A program made the translations under genes and the position numbers. The notes beneath the pieces are model-generated. The model worked only from the letters and a program-made list of their open reading frames with translations. It ran no database searches and had not been told where the DNA came from. From positions 101,100 to 162,108 of the forward strand of contig PLYO01000036.1 in NCBI GenBank assembly GCA_003151825.1: DNA of 61,009 bases. Direction: 5' to 3'. Shown here piece after piece: positions 51,179-60,107 of this stretch (position 1 is the first letter of the stretch; each line of letters starts with the position of its first letter). This DNA comes from Ignavibacteriota bacterium. Its GTDB lineage: Bacteria; Bacteroidota; Ignavibacteria; Palsa-1295.

Positions 51179-51763
51179 ATGAAATCTCTCAATTCTAATC
51201 TTTTGATTCCTGTCGTAACGGTACTTGCCATTTTCGGAGCGATCGCGGCCTATCAGCTCACCAGAGCGAATGGTCTCACTTCCTCCGCCATGCCTAATGG
51301 CTCTGCCGATAGCGCGCAGATGATTTCCAAGCCCGCGCCCGATTTCACGCTGCAAGGCGTCGATGGAGTGACTTACCATCTTGCCGACTATCGCGGGAAA
51401 GTCGTGATGCTCAATTTCTGGGCGACGTGGTGCCCGCCCTGCCGGAAGGAAATTCCCGAATTCGCCGGATTCCAGAAAGAATTTGGCCCAGAAGGCATTC
51501 AATTTCTCGGAATCGCGATGGATGACGAAGGACTTGCCAAGGTGAAACCGTGGCTCGCCACGCATCCGGTCAGCTATCCCATTTTGCTTCCCGATCCAAA
51601 AGTTACCGCTTCCTACGGCGAGATGTCTTCGATTCCGGTGACCTTCGTTATTGATCGCAAGGGCATCATTCGCGCGAGCTTCACTGGCTGGCGCTCGGAT
51701 ACCGTCGTCGAAGCGATGTTCAAGCCGCTCCTGGCCGAGTCAGCGCCGGCGGGAATGAAGTAA
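51179..51763 (+). CDS. TlpA/ResA-like membrane-anchored thioredoxin
   Basis: A 194-residue protein with an N-terminal membrane anchor (about 8-26) and a thioredoxin domain facing the periplasm. The active site is WATWCPPCRKEIP (CxxC), preceded by APDFTLQGVDGVTYHLADYR and followed by the cis-Pro segment SSIPVTFVIDRKG, all typical of the TlpA/ResA group that reduces disulfides, often for cytochrome c maturation. Its partner is not evident: neighbours are an XRE regulator (convergent) and lipoproteins. Confidence 0.92.
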   Translation: MKSLNSNLLIPVVTVLAIFGAIAAYQLTRANGLTSSAMPNGSADSAQMISKPAPDFTLQGVDGVTYHLADYRGKVVMLNFWATWCPPCRKEIPEFAGFQKEFGPEGIQFLGIAMDDEGLAKVKPWLATHPVSYPILLPDPKVTASYGEMSSIPVTFVIDRKGIIRASFTGWRSDTVVEAMFKPLLAESAPAGMK

Positions 51764-51788
51764 AAAGGGACTGTTCGTAGCGGAACTA

Positions 51789-52028
51789 CTATTTCTTGGG
51801 AAGACCGTCCCAACGAAATCCATCCTCGATGAAGAGCATGCTTGGGTGAACTTTTAGCGCAGCCGAAATAAGGCAAAGGTTCCCGACGCTCACATTGCGT
51901 TCACCCCGCTCTACGTGGCCCACGTAGGATCTATCTATCCCTGATTTTTCAGCGAGTTCTTCCTGCGAGTATCCCTGCGATTCACGCAGGAATCGAACGT
52001 TTTTTCCAATCACTCGGAGCATATCCAT
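51789..52028 (-). CDS. XRE-family helix-turn-helix regulator
   Basis: A 79-residue DNA-binding protein made of a single HTH_3 domain: FLRESQGYSQEELAEKSGID (first helices), RSYVGHVERGERN (recognition helix and turn), then SVGNLCLISAALKVHPSMLF. It may control its own gene and the divergent secreted-protein operon whose promoter lies 65 bp away. The length is typical of small phage- or restriction-type regulators, but no restriction gene is near. Confidence 0.9.
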   Translation of the reverse strand: MDMLRVIGKNVRFLRESQGYSQEELAEKSGIDRSYVGHVERGERNVSVGNLCLISAALKVHPSMLFIEDGFRWDGLPKK

Positions 52029-52093
52029 TCCTTATTAATCATGTTTTGGAGCGCTCGGCTTCCGAATGCTACATGGAGTCCCTAAAAATGTTG

Positions 52094-52101
52094 TATCTTT
52101 G
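52094..52101 (+). promoter_or_regulatory. Promoter -7 box of the secreted-protein pair
   Basis: TATCTTTG on the plus strand, 157 nt ahead of the ATG at 52258, between the divergent XRE gene and the pair. The long leader leaves room for regulation. Confidence 0.65.
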
Positions 52102-52257
52102 TACCCAAGAAACCTTCATTAGCCTAAAAGGGGCTAAAAAGAGGATGTTCGGCCTAAAAGCCAAAAGTAAGCAGTCGAACTCTTCCATTAAAATGAAGAT
52201 TTCTCCATTGTCATGATTCATGGGAATCATGCACTTCAAGAAAAATTGAGAATTACA

Positions 52258-53262
52258 ATGAATAAAGTGAACCATAAAATAAAGCCACATTTGATGTTCG
52301 CATTCTTGCTACCGTTGATTTTGGCGGCAAGTTTATGCCACGCACAATATCGCGGGCCGAGTGATTTTCATGGCGCGGTCAAGCTCGCAATTCCATTTCC
52401 GACCTCGTATCCGCCGATAGCTCCCGGCATGCCGCCCGATGTGCTTACCGGCTATCTCATCTTCGATAGCCTGATGCACATCGCTATTGACCAACGCCAA
52501 ATTGATTCCATTGTTAACACGATTTCCGATTCCGATACACTGAGATATGCCCTGAAATATGCGTATGAGATGAAGGATTACGACCCCATCGCCTTTTTTC
52601 AGCTTACGGAAATGTTCCCATGGTCAGGAGAATATCTTGAAAGAAGACCTGCCTCTCTTATCAATCGAGTTCTTAGCCGGGTTGGCACTGCAATTCCCGA
52701 TAGTGGAAAGCTGCTGATGAGCCTTGCGTATGCTGACGCCATTGTCGATCTTACGGTCATCGATACGTTTTCGGTGATCGATAGCGCGAAACCGGGAAAT
52801 GCCAATATCTGCGAGGGAGTAAACGCTACGATCAACGACATTATTAAGGGGCAAAACCTTCCATCAGGTTGCATAGATACGGAATATCGCGCAAAAGAAA
52901 AATTACGGGTTCCAGCGAGCGCACCTGGCGATTGTTTAGCTTTTCAATATTGGTACTATTGGCTACAGAATATACAAATTCCTTTGGGGGTTACAACCTA
53001 TAATCGGACACCCTGGTGCGTACCCGACAGCGAGTATATCGTGTTTCTGAAATTCGATGGCTTAGGAAGAGATAGCATTCAGTATTATGCCACGCTCAGC
53101 CCTGTCGGGATGAGTTTTTCATCGCTCATAGGAATGTATCTCGTTCGCGGAGGAATAGTCTATGATCCCAATAATGACCTCGGGTTCGGAACGGGCCTAA
53201 CCGTGGCCGATTTTAAGTCAAAACTTCGTCAAAAAATTCTATCCATCACCAATTACCATTGA
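52258..53262 (+). CDS. Secreted protein of unknown function, partner of a T9SS protease
   Basis: A 334-residue exported protein (signal peptide to about residue 30, SLCHAQ). The mature part is mixed alpha/beta with several Cys (ICEGVN, PSGCIDTEYRAKEK, APGDCLAFQYWYYW, TPWCVPDSEY) and no catalytic motif or sorting domain that I can see. It sits 6 bp ahead of a T9SS metalloprotease gene and so is probably co-produced with it. The spacing GC-DxEYRAKEKLRVP near residue 220 resembles the small repeat-free interaction domains that accompany metzincins only loosely, so I leave the function open. Confidence 0.65.
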   Translation: MNKVNHKIKPHLMFAFLLPLILAASLCHAQYRGPSDFHGAVKLAIPFPTSYPPIAPGMPPDVLTGYLIFDSLMHIAIDQRQIDSIVNTISDSDTLRYALKYAYEMKDYDPIAFFQLTEMFPWSGEYLERRPASLINRVLSRVGTAIPDSGKLLMSLAYADAIVDLTVIDTFSVIDSAKPGNANICEGVNATINDIIKGQNLPSGCIDTEYRAKEKLRVPASAPGDCLAFQYWYYWLQNIQIPLGVTTYNRTPWCVPDSEYIVFLKFDGLGRDSIQYYATLSPVGMSFSSLIGMYLVRGGIVYDPNNDLGFGTGLTVADFKSKLRQKILSITNYH

Positions 53263-53268
53263 GCGATT

Positions 53269-54606
53269 ATGAAAACATTGAACTATCTTTTTGTTATCAT
53301 AGCGGTCACGTTCAGCGCATCCATGGCCCTGGCGCAGCCCTGCTGCTGCCAGAAGTTCCCATTTTATTATTGTAACGAGGGCGCGTCCAATCCGCAAGCT
53401 TCCCTTCAGGAATGGTGTACGGACGATCCCTATAACGATGGCGCTCCAAGCACCGGCGGTGTATTAGGCCCGACGGTCGTCGTAAAGGCTCAAGGAATTT
53501 TTAGCTGCATTGTAATCGGCAATATTTATTCTTGCGGAAATGTGGCTGGCGGCGTCGATTCTTTAACGTCGTCCAGACCCGGCGTTAATGTGGACCCCGA
53601 TAGCATTGACTTTAATTCGATTGGCTCGCTTTTTACACCGCTTTATCCCGGAGGCCCCAACCAACTAGAGGAACTTTGGGCCAGCCCGGGAGGCCTGATT
53701 CAGAGTTGCATCCCATCGGCGACATTCGATAGCAGTTGCTGCATCCAAGTCGTGTTCGAGAGCGATCTCAGTTGGTGGCAACAAGAACTTGGGCCGAGTT
53801 TCGATCCTGCAACCACGGCGCTTGGAATGGTAATACGGCAATGGAGTGAAGGGTGTCAGGTCGAATGCTATCCGAATCAGCCAGGGACAAATAATATTTA
53901 CATCAACACTTGCCCCGGGTTTTTCACCGACCAGAGCAATCCTAATTTTATTCCAACGACACTTACTCGCGGCTATGCCAATTTCTTGTTTAGAGGGGCG
54001 GTACCAGGTGGCAATATTCAGGTCGGGGAACTCGACGATAGCGAGTACAGCGTGAACATGACCTATGCATGGGATTTCTCCTCGATCATCATGCACGAAA
54101 TGGGCCATTGGCTGGGACTTCCTGATCGCAACGATACATGCGAGAACACCAATGGCCAGCCGTGTAGTACCGACAACAATTCGTTCATGTCACCGCTTTA
54201 TAATGGGGTACTACGCCTGACTGGCGACGCCGAAGACTGTTGCTGGCTCAATAAGCTATACAACCCATCGAGTGTGCCGAAATGTGATGAGAAAAATCAG
54301 GTCTGTATCGCAAGCTCCGTAAACGAGAACAGCGATGTTGGCTCGCTTAATCTTATTCCTGCTTATCCTAACCCCACAACAGGTGAAACAACCCTCGGTT
54401 TCACGAATGACCGCACGATCAATTTTACTTTCGAGGTCTATAACGATCTTGGGCAGACCGTTTACAGGATTGCATCGAATGAAATCGCTGATCCTGGAAG
54501 CCATAGCTATACAATTTCGCCAGACGCTCTTGCTCCCGGCACTTATATTTATTCACTTCGGGTCGGAGGCGTTGTTTTATCGAGGGAGCTTTCGGTGACC
54601 AAATAG
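53269..54606 (+). CDS. Secreted metzincin-type metalloprotease with T9SS sorting domain
   Basis: A 445-residue exported protein. The signal peptide ends about residue 22 (SMALAQ), followed by a Cys-rich N-terminal part (PCCCQKFPFYYC). The catalytic motif IIMHEMGHWLGLPD (about residues 276-289) is HExxHxxGxxD, the metzincin zinc site with Asp as third ligand, and FMSPLYNG shortly after gives the Met-turn. The last 80 residues are a T9SS type A sorting domain (LIPAYPNPTTGETTLGF, EVYNDLGQTVYRI, LAPGTYIYSLRVGG). It is probably delivered to the cell surface. The upstream partner gene ends 6 bp before it. Confidence 0.87.
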   Translation: MKTLNYLFVIIAVTFSASMALAQPCCCQKFPFYYCNEGASNPQASLQEWCTDDPYNDGAPSTGGVLGPTVVVKAQGIFSCIVIGNIYSCGNVAGGVDSLTSSRPGVNVDPDSIDFNSIGSLFTPLYPGGPNQLEELWASPGGLIQSCIPSATFDSSCCIQVVFESDLSWWQQELGPSFDPATTALGMVIRQWSEGCQVECYPNQPGTNNIYINTCPGFFTDQSNPNFIPTTLTRGYANFLFRGAVPGGNIQVGELDDSEYSVNMTYAWDFSSIIMHEMGHWLGLPDRNDTCENTNGQPCSTDNNSFMSPLYNGVLRLTGDAEDCCWLNKLYNPSSVPKCDEKNQVCIASSVNENSDVGSLNLIPAYPNPTTGETTLGFTNDRTINFTFEVYNDLGQTVYRIASNEIADPGSHSYTISPDALAPGTYIYSLRVGGVVLSRELSVTK

Positions 54607-54620
54607 CATCGATTCATCAA

Positions 54621-55448
54621 TCAGGTGATCGAATTCAGTTCTTTCATTTCGCTCTCGTCGAGTGAGATATTCGTAGCCGCGATATTTTCTTCGAGATGCT
54701 GGACGGAAAGCGTGCCGGGAATGGGCAGCATCATCGGCGAACGCCGGAGCAGCCACGCGAGCGCGATTTGCGAGGGAGTCGCCTCGCATTTTTTTGCAAT
54801 TCGCTCGATGGCATCATTCGTTAGCTTTGCTTTCGCGAGCGGATACCACGGAATAAACACAATCCCGTTCGCTTCGCAATAATTTAGCACCGCCTCGTAT
54901 TTCCGTTCGAGAATATTATATTGATTTTGAACGGAGACAATTTCGATAATTTTTCGGAATTGCTCGATCTGTTCCACGCTCACTTCCGAAAGCCCGATGT
55001 AGCGCACCTTCCCGGCGTCCTGCATCTCCTTTAGAACGCTCGCCGTTTGTTCAATCGGAACCATTGGATCGACGCGGTGCAATTGATAGAGATCGACGTA
55101 CTCGCGTTTCAGCCGCATGAGGCTTGCATCCAACGCATCACGCAGGTACTTCGGATCGTTGATTCCACTCCCATCTTTCCACGACATCCCACCCTTTGTA
55201 GCGATGAGAAGCCCTTCGGGATATGGCGCGAAGGTTCTGGCAATCGTCTCCTCGCTCTGGCCTTTTTGATAGAGATCGGCGGTGTCGATGAAATTAATTC
55301 CCAATTCGGCTGCGCGCCGAAGCACGGCGCGAGCGGCTTCGGTATCGGTAATCCGGTTCGTTCCCAGCCCGATGCGATTAACCTTAAAATCTCCGAGCGT
55401 TAGTGTGCCAGCCGAGTTTGCATTCATATTGTTGCTGATTTTTTTCAC
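54621..55448 (-). CDS. Aldo/keto reductase
   Basis: A 275-residue NADPH-dependent oxidoreductase. The tetrad of the family is visible: Asp and Tyr in FIDTADLYQKG, Lys in IATKGG, and His in LYQLHRVDP. The C-terminal SQIALAWLLRRSPMMLPIPG holds the NADP phosphate site. Substrate unknown. The ATG at 55448 gives a short extra N-terminus; the Met eight residues further (55427) is also possible. It is the last gene of the SDR-hutU-membrane-HIT group. Confidence 0.92.
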   Translation of the reverse strand: MKKISNNMNANSAGTLTLGDFKVNRIGLGTNRITDTEAARAVLRRAAELGINFIDTADLYQKGQSEETIARTFAPYPEGLLIATKGGMSWKDGSGINDPKYLRDALDASLMRLKREYVDLYQLHRVDPMVPIEQTASVLKEMQDAGKVRYIGLSEVSVEQIEQFRKIIEIVSVQNQYNILERKYEAVLNYCEANGIVFIPWYPLAKAKLTNDAIERIAKKCEATPSQIALAWLLRRSPMMLPIPGTLSVQHLEENIAATNISLDESEMKELNSIT

Positions 55449-55451
55449 TTC

Positions 55452-55469
55452 TTACCTCTTACCTCTTAC
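55452..55469. repeat. Short tandem repeat (TTACCTC units)
   Basis: TTACCTC occurs twice plus a partial third between the HIT and aldo/keto reductase genes. It is low-complexity and probably unstable in length. Confidence 0.6.
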
Positions 55470-55484
55470 TTTTTACTTGGTAAC

Positions 55485-55823
55485 TTATCCCGGCGGCCAT
55501 CCGAGTTGCCGCCCGCCAAGCAAATGAAGATGAATATGATCGACGGTTTGGCCCCCGTGCCTGCCGCAGTTGAACACGAGGCGGTAGCCGGTATCCGAAA
55601 TGCCGAACTTCCTCGCCAGTTCGGTAGCTACCACGATCATTTTTCCTAGTAATTCCGCCTCGTCCCCTGTGACATAGTCGAGCGAGGGAATCGGCTTGCG
55701 CGGAGCGATAACGATGTGGTATGGCGCCTGAGGTTTAATGTCGTGGAATGCAATAATATCCGCGTCCTCATGCACGATTGTTGCCGGGATTTCGTGATTT
55801 GCGATTTGTTCGAATAGAGTCAT
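55485..55823 (-). CDS. HIT-family nucleotide hydrolase (HINT-like)
   Basis: A 112-residue histidine-triad protein. The active-site motif HIHLHLL (about 95-101) is complete, with the earlier HDIKPQAPYHIVIAPRKPI block of the HINT branch. It hydrolyses AMP-linked small molecules such as adenosine phosphoramidates. It starts 2 nt after the stop of the membrane protein gene. Confidence 0.94.
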   Translation of the reverse strand: MTLFEQIANHEIPATIVHEDADIIAFHDIKPQAPYHIVIAPRKPIPSLDYVTGDEAELLGKMIVVATELARKFGISDTGYRLVFNCGRHGGQTVDHIHLHLLGGRQLGWPPG

Positions 55824-55825
55824 AG

Positions 55826-57493
55826 TTATTTTTTGATTTGCGCCAATTCGACGGGATGGCCCGCGCGAAGTTTCCCAATGGCGAGCCGGTACTTCGCTTC
55901 GCCTTTATCAATATTAATACCGGCGTCTTCGGCAAGCGATAGGTCGAACGGTCCGAACGAATTCGATACATGCGTTCCCATCGGCAGCGCAGCCAGAATG
56001 CGAACGGTCGAATCGATATAATTATCTTCGGAGCCGAGCAGGATGGGAATGACCGGACTAACCCCGCGTGGCACAGTGCTTCCAGCCTGTGCAGCTTGAG
56101 TATGAACCATTCCGCCCGGAATTTGAAAGGCCGCTGGATTTTCGAGCACATCGCCTTCGGTAAAAAGATAGAGTGGAGCCGTGGCCGAATAGGACAGAGT
56201 TCCCACAAAGACCGCCTGTGCGCCGAGCGTCGAATCCATTGTAAAGCGAATGTGGATGTGGTCGAGATGTTCATCCTCGCGCGTAGTTTCTCGTTCGCCG
56301 GAAACGAGTGAACGCGCGGAGTGAATCGCGTCCAATGCGGCCGCGCTGCCCTGAGCGATGGAAAACCCATTCATCCCGATTGCAGCAATAACAACGATGA
56401 CTGTGCAGGTATAAAGCAATCGGTCGATGGGCGTTCTCCGCACGGCAGGACCGCGAGAATACGATCCCGCCAAAATAAACGTGATTGCAAGAATGACGCC
56501 GGAGGAACTTTCGACGCCTATGCCTGCCAGCAAGGGTCCACAGAGCGCGAGCAGAAGCAGCACATATCCCGCGCTTCGTACCGCGCGCGATTGCCAGGTC
56601 GCTTCCTCGATGGCGAGTAAATAGGCGCGAGCAAAACATCCGAGCAATACAACAATAAAAAGCAGCGTCACGAGCGCGTGAAGAATATCGCCATACCGGA
56701 AGGTTGCCTCGAGCACTCTGGGAACAGGGGTTAGGAGAAACAGCATCCTCGAAAGGCCGGTGGGAAGGAATCCGGTCGCGGATAATCGAAGCATCGGCTC
56801 GCCTGCTAAAAATCCCATGACCAATACGAGCGTGCCCAGCGTAAGCAAGCTCATCACCACGCGAGGCTCATTCATCCAGCCTTGCGAGAGATGGACACTG
56901 CGCCGTTGTTCGAGCATAATCATAATAACGACGACCGCCATCAGTAAAAAGACAAGGCCGCTGAAGAGCGAGACGAGGAGCAGGCCATGACTCAACGTCC
57001 AATAGGCTGAGGAGCGCGGGTGATCCTGTGATAGAAAATAGACGAGCACCCAAATCGCGAGCGTTTCACCCATGAGATAGGGAAGCGCGCCAGTGAACCA
57101 AAGTCCGGTCATGGCAAGGACGGGAATAAGAAAATAAATGGCCGCATCGCGCACGCGCAGCACGCGAAACAGGGAGAGCATAGCCATGCCTCGAAGAAAA
57201 ATCGCTCCCAACGTGAGCATCAATCGGATGACTACTTCACCCGGAAATAACGATGTAAAAAGCGCGGCGAAAAGTGGCGCGCCGATGTTCGAGGCGGGAT
57301 AGGGGATCAGCCGCCAGCCATCCGCAGCATGGCCCGCGATATGCTGACGAATAAGTTCCGATTGCAACGCCCACAGCCCCGCATCGAGCGGGAGATATTT
57401 CGTGAGAAATACCCACAGCGTCTCGGCTGCAAGAACGAAGATGACGATCGTTCGTGCGCGGCGTTCGTTAAGTCCTGTGGTTTCGTCGAGCAT
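55826..57493 (-). CDS. Polytopic membrane protein of unknown function
   Basis: A 555-residue protein with about ten to eleven hydrophobic helices up to residue 390 and a soluble, all-beta-looking C-terminal part (about 400-555). The early loop LTKYLPLDAGLWALQSELIR and the PYPASNIGAPLFAALF stretch recall GT-C-type enzymes, but the acidic catalytic motif is not clear. I cannot assign a family. It follows the hutU stop directly and precedes the HIT gene by 2 nt, so it is part of the operon. Confidence 0.6.
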   Translation of the reverse strand: MLDETTGLNERRARTIVIFVLAAETLWVFLTKYLPLDAGLWALQSELIRQHIAGHAADGWRLIPYPASNIGAPLFAALFTSLFPGEVVIRLMLTLGAIFLRGMAMLSLFRVLRVRDAAIYFLIPVLAMTGLWFTGALPYLMGETLAIWVLVYFLSQDHPRSSAYWTLSHGLLLVSLFSGLVFLLMAVVVIMIMLEQRRSVHLSQGWMNEPRVVMSLLTLGTLVLVMGFLAGEPMLRLSATGFLPTGLSRMLFLLTPVPRVLEATFRYGDILHALVTLLFIVVLLGCFARAYLLAIEEATWQSRAVRSAGYVLLLLALCGPLLAGIGVESSSGVILAITFILAGSYSRGPAVRRTPIDRLLYTCTVIVVIAAIGMNGFSIAQGSAAALDAIHSARSLVSGERETTREDEHLDHIHIRFTMDSTLGAQAVFVGTLSYSATAPLYLFTEGDVLENPAAFQIPGGMVHTQAAQAGSTVPRGVSPVIPILLGSEDNYIDSTVRILAALPMGTHVSNSFGPFDLSLAEDAGINIDKGEAKYRLAIGKLRAGHPVELAQIKK

Positions 57494-57494
57494 G

Positions 57495-59234
57495 TTATTC
57501 TATTGGAATGTGAAGGCCGTATTGATGAGCTTCCGTCCTTGCTGTTTCATACCCCGCATCCGCGTGTCGCAAAAGGCCGAGGGCGGGATCGTAAGTAAGA
57601 ACTCGTTCGAGCCGTGCATCGGTCTCCTTTGTTCCATCGCAGACAATAACCATCCCAGCGTGAATCGAATTGCCGATCCCCACGCCGCCGCCATGGTGGA
57701 ACGATACCCACGTCGCGCCACCAATCGCGTTCATCGCGAAGTTGAGCACCGGCCAATCGGCAATGGCATCCGAGCCATCTTTCATTCCTTCCGTCTCGCG
57801 GTAGGGACTTGCGACGCTGCCGCAGTCCAAATGGTCGCGGCCAATTACGATGGGAGCTTTTACTTTCCCATCACGCACAAGCTCGTTGAACATCCGTCCT
57901 GCTTTCGCGCGCGCGCCCATGCCGAGCCAGCAAATCCGCGCGGGAAGGCCCTGAAAATGAATATGCTTTTGCGCAAGTGGGATCCAGCGATGGAGTGTTT
58001 CGTCGTCTGGAAATAATTTCAGAAGTTCGCGGTCGGTTGTCAGAATGTCTTCGGGATCTCCCGAGAGCGCAACCCACCGGAACGGGCCTTTGCCCTCGCA
58101 AAACAGTGGACGGATATATTCGGGAACGAATCCCGGAATATCGAAAGCATTCGCGAGTCCATTTGCCTTTGCTTCGCCGCGAATGTTGTTGCCATAATCG
58201 AAGGCCACCGCGCCGCGCCGCTGCATTGCGAGCATCGCCTCGACATGGGTGACAATGGATTTACGCGCTTCCTTCATATATCGTTCCGGGTTGCTTGTGC
58301 GGAGTTCATCCGCTTCTGCTTTGGTAAACCCGGCAGGATAATATCCGTTCAGAACGTCATGCGCGCTCGTTTGGTCGGTGACAATGTCCGGCGTGAAACC
58401 TCTGCGGACAAGTTCAGGATGAATTTCCGCCGCGTTTCCGACAAGCCCAACAGAGATTGCTTCGCCGTGCTCCTTGGCATTGGTAACTATTTCGAGCGCT
58501 TCATCGAGATTACTCGCCATGCGGTTGCAATATCCTGATTCGATGCGTTTCCGTATCCGGGTTTCGTCGATCTCCACGCCTAAGAATGCCGCGCCGGCCA
58601 TCGTTGAGGCAAGTGGCTGCGCGCCGCCCATGCCGCCAAGCCCGGCCGTGAGAACTATCCTTCCAGCCAGCGAACCACCGAAATGTTTCTTCGCACATGT
58701 CATTAAAGTCTCGAACGTGCCTTGTACGATACCCTGGCTGCCAATATATATCCAGCTTCCGGCCGTCATTTGCCCGAACATGGTGAGGCCAAGCTGTTCG
58801 AGGCGGCGGAATTCATCCCACGTAGCCCAATGCGGAACAAGCTGCGAATTGCTGATGACAACGCGCGGCGCATCGGGATAGGTTTTGAGCACTCCGACAG
58901 GTTTGCCGGACTGCACGAGCAGCGTTTCATCGTTTGCCAGCGATTTCAGTTCCCGGACGATGGCGTCATAACATTCCCAATTGCGCGCGGCTTTTCCGGA
59001 GCCGCCATAGACGATAAGTTCCTCCGGCCGTTCGGCCACATCGGGGTCGAGATTATTCATCAGCATCCGCATGGCCGCTTCCTGCTGCCAGCCTTTGCAG
59101 GAAAGCTTGCTTCCGCGTGAAGCGCGGATGGGGAAGTGACCAACGGGACGGATGGGACGGATGGGATCAATGGCAGAAGCCGCTGCATTCCTCCCATTTG
59201 TCCCATCGGTCACTTGTAATTCTTTATCCCTCAT
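57495..59234 (-). CDS. hutU: Urocanate hydratase
   Basis: A 579-residue HutU that turns urocanate into imidazolonepropionate in histidine breakdown, using tightly bound NAD. Family marks: [20 protein letters not shown] and [17 protein letters not shown] at the start of the conserved body, [14 protein letters not shown] (NAD site), [13 protein letters not shown] with the active-site Cys, and [15 protein letters not shown]. The first 35 residues are not part of the family: a 78-bp palindrome (59136-59213) lies between the start codon (ATG 59234, 3 nt after the SDR stop) and the conserved body, adding residues that include PIRPIRPVG. No other hut gene is in the window. Confidence 0.95.
   Translation of the reverse strand: MRDKELQVTDGTNGRNAAASAIDPIRPIRPVGHFPIRASRGSKLSCKGWQQEAAMRMLMNNLDPDVAERPEELIVYGGSGKAARNWECYDAIVRELKSLANDETLLVQSGKPVGVLKTYPDAPRVVISNSQLVPHWATWDEFRRLEQLGLTMFGQMTAGSWIYIGSQGIVQGTFETLMTCAKKHFGGSLAGRIVLTAGLGGMGGAQPLASTMAGAAFLGVEIDETRIRKRIESGYCNRMASNLDEALEIVTNAKEHGEAISVGLVGNAAEIHPELVRRGFTPDIVTDQTSAHDVLNGYYPAGFTKAEADELRTSNPERYMKEARKSIVTHVEAMLAMQRRGAVAFDYGNNIRGEAKANGLANAFDIPGFVPEYIRPLFCEGKGPFRWVALSGDPEDILTTDRELLKLFPDDETLHRWIPLAQKHIHFQGLPARICWLGMGARAKAGRMFNELVRDGKVKAPIVIGRDHLDCGSVASPYRETEGMKDGSDAIADWPVLNFAMNAIGGATWVSFHHGGGVGIGNSIHAGMVIVCDGTKETDARLERVLTYDPALGLLRHADAGYETARTEAHQYGLHIPIE
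59136..59213. repeat. 78-bp palindromic element in the 5' coding part of hutU
   Basis: It starts GTGACCAACGGGACGGATGG and ends GTCCCATCGGTCAC, an imperfect palindrome with GGGAC/GTCCC and ATGGGA/TCCCAT inner pairs. Its length is exactly 26 codons. The hutU frame runs through it unbroken. Confidence 0.82.
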
Positions 59235-59237
59235 GTT

Positions 59238-59972
59238 TCAAAGGTCTCCGTGAATGGGGCGCAATAGTATTTCTTCCACCATCGTCCGTTGGGGTTCCCG
59301 CAGCGCGGCGGCGATGGCACTCGCAATGTCAGAGGGCTGCATCATGCGCTCGTGATATTTCTCGCGCTGGCGGTCGCTCCAGAGCGGTGTTTCCGTTGCG
59401 CCGGGAAAAACAGCGATGACGCGAACTCCGTGCTCGCGCGCTTCTTCGCGCAATGCGTTGGTAAAACCAAGCGATGCAAATTTACTCGCCACATACGCCG
59501 CGCCGTTCTTATATCCTTTGATGCTTGCAACAGAAAGCATTTGCACAATCGCGCCGGAGCCGCGTGCATACATCGCCGGCAGCACCGCGCGCGAAGTGAG
59601 GAACATTCCCCTTGTATTAATAGCGATTACTTTGTCGAACTCTTCCGTGCTCGTTTCGGTAAAGGTGCTCCACGGAGAAATGCCCGCGCTGTTGACGAGC
59701 ACATCCGGCGCTCGGCCAAAATGATCTACGATTTTTCGATAGGTGTCTTTTACATTGGCTTCCACGGAAACATCACAAGGGACGAGAAGGACCTCATGGA
59801 CGGAAAGGCGGTTGTGGGAATCTGCGGTGAGTGTGCCGGATGCTGCTCGCAGCGCTGCTTCATCGCGGCCTGAAAGTGCAAGGCGGTAACCTTCACGCGC
59901 CAGCGCCTGCGCGCACGCGAGGCCGATTCCGCTCGAGCCGCCTACGATCCAGGCCAATGGTTTATCATTCAT
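59238..59972 (-). CDS. Short-chain dehydrogenase/reductase
   Basis: A 244-residue SDR. The NAD(P) motif is GGSSGIG (about 11-17), the NSAG motif is in VLVNSAGISPW, and the catalytic Tyr-Lys pair is in GAAYVASKFASLGF. The substrate is unknown. First gene of the minus-strand operon, with a promoter box 6 nt ahead of its ATG, so its mRNA may be nearly leaderless. Confidence 0.94.
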   Translation of the reverse strand: MNDKPLAWIVGGSSGIGLACAQALAREGYRLALSGRDEAALRAASGTLTADSHNRLSVHEVLLVPCDVSVEANVKDTYRKIVDHFGRAPDVLVNSAGISPWSTFTETSTEEFDKVIAINTRGMFLTSRAVLPAMYARGSGAIVQMLSVASIKGYKNGAAYVASKFASLGFTNALREEAREHGVRVIAVFPGATETPLWSDRQREKYHERMMQPSDIASAIAAALREPQRTMVEEILLRPIHGDL

Positions 59973-59978
59973 TCACTG

Positions 59979-59986
59979 CAAAATTA
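59979..59986 (-). promoter_or_regulatory. Promoter -7 box of the SDR-hutU operon
   Basis: TAATTTTG on the minus strand (59986-59979), 6 nt from the SDR ATG at 59972. Confidence 0.6.
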
Positions 59987-60013
59987 CGACATTGTGCGGA
60001 GAGGGTGGTGTAC

Positions 60014-60031
60014 ACCGGGTTTTAACCCGGT
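60014..60031. repeat. Palindrome ACCGGGTTTTAACCCGGT
   Basis: An 18-bp perfect palindrome between the SDR and purB starts, of the same short class as 14083-14100 and 14221-14236. Confidence 0.65.
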
Positions 60032-60107
60032 GCAAACATTGCCACTAAGCGATGCTCGTTTATGTTAACATTACCATCAAACAACCGCCTAAAAATAATC
60101 CAATTAC

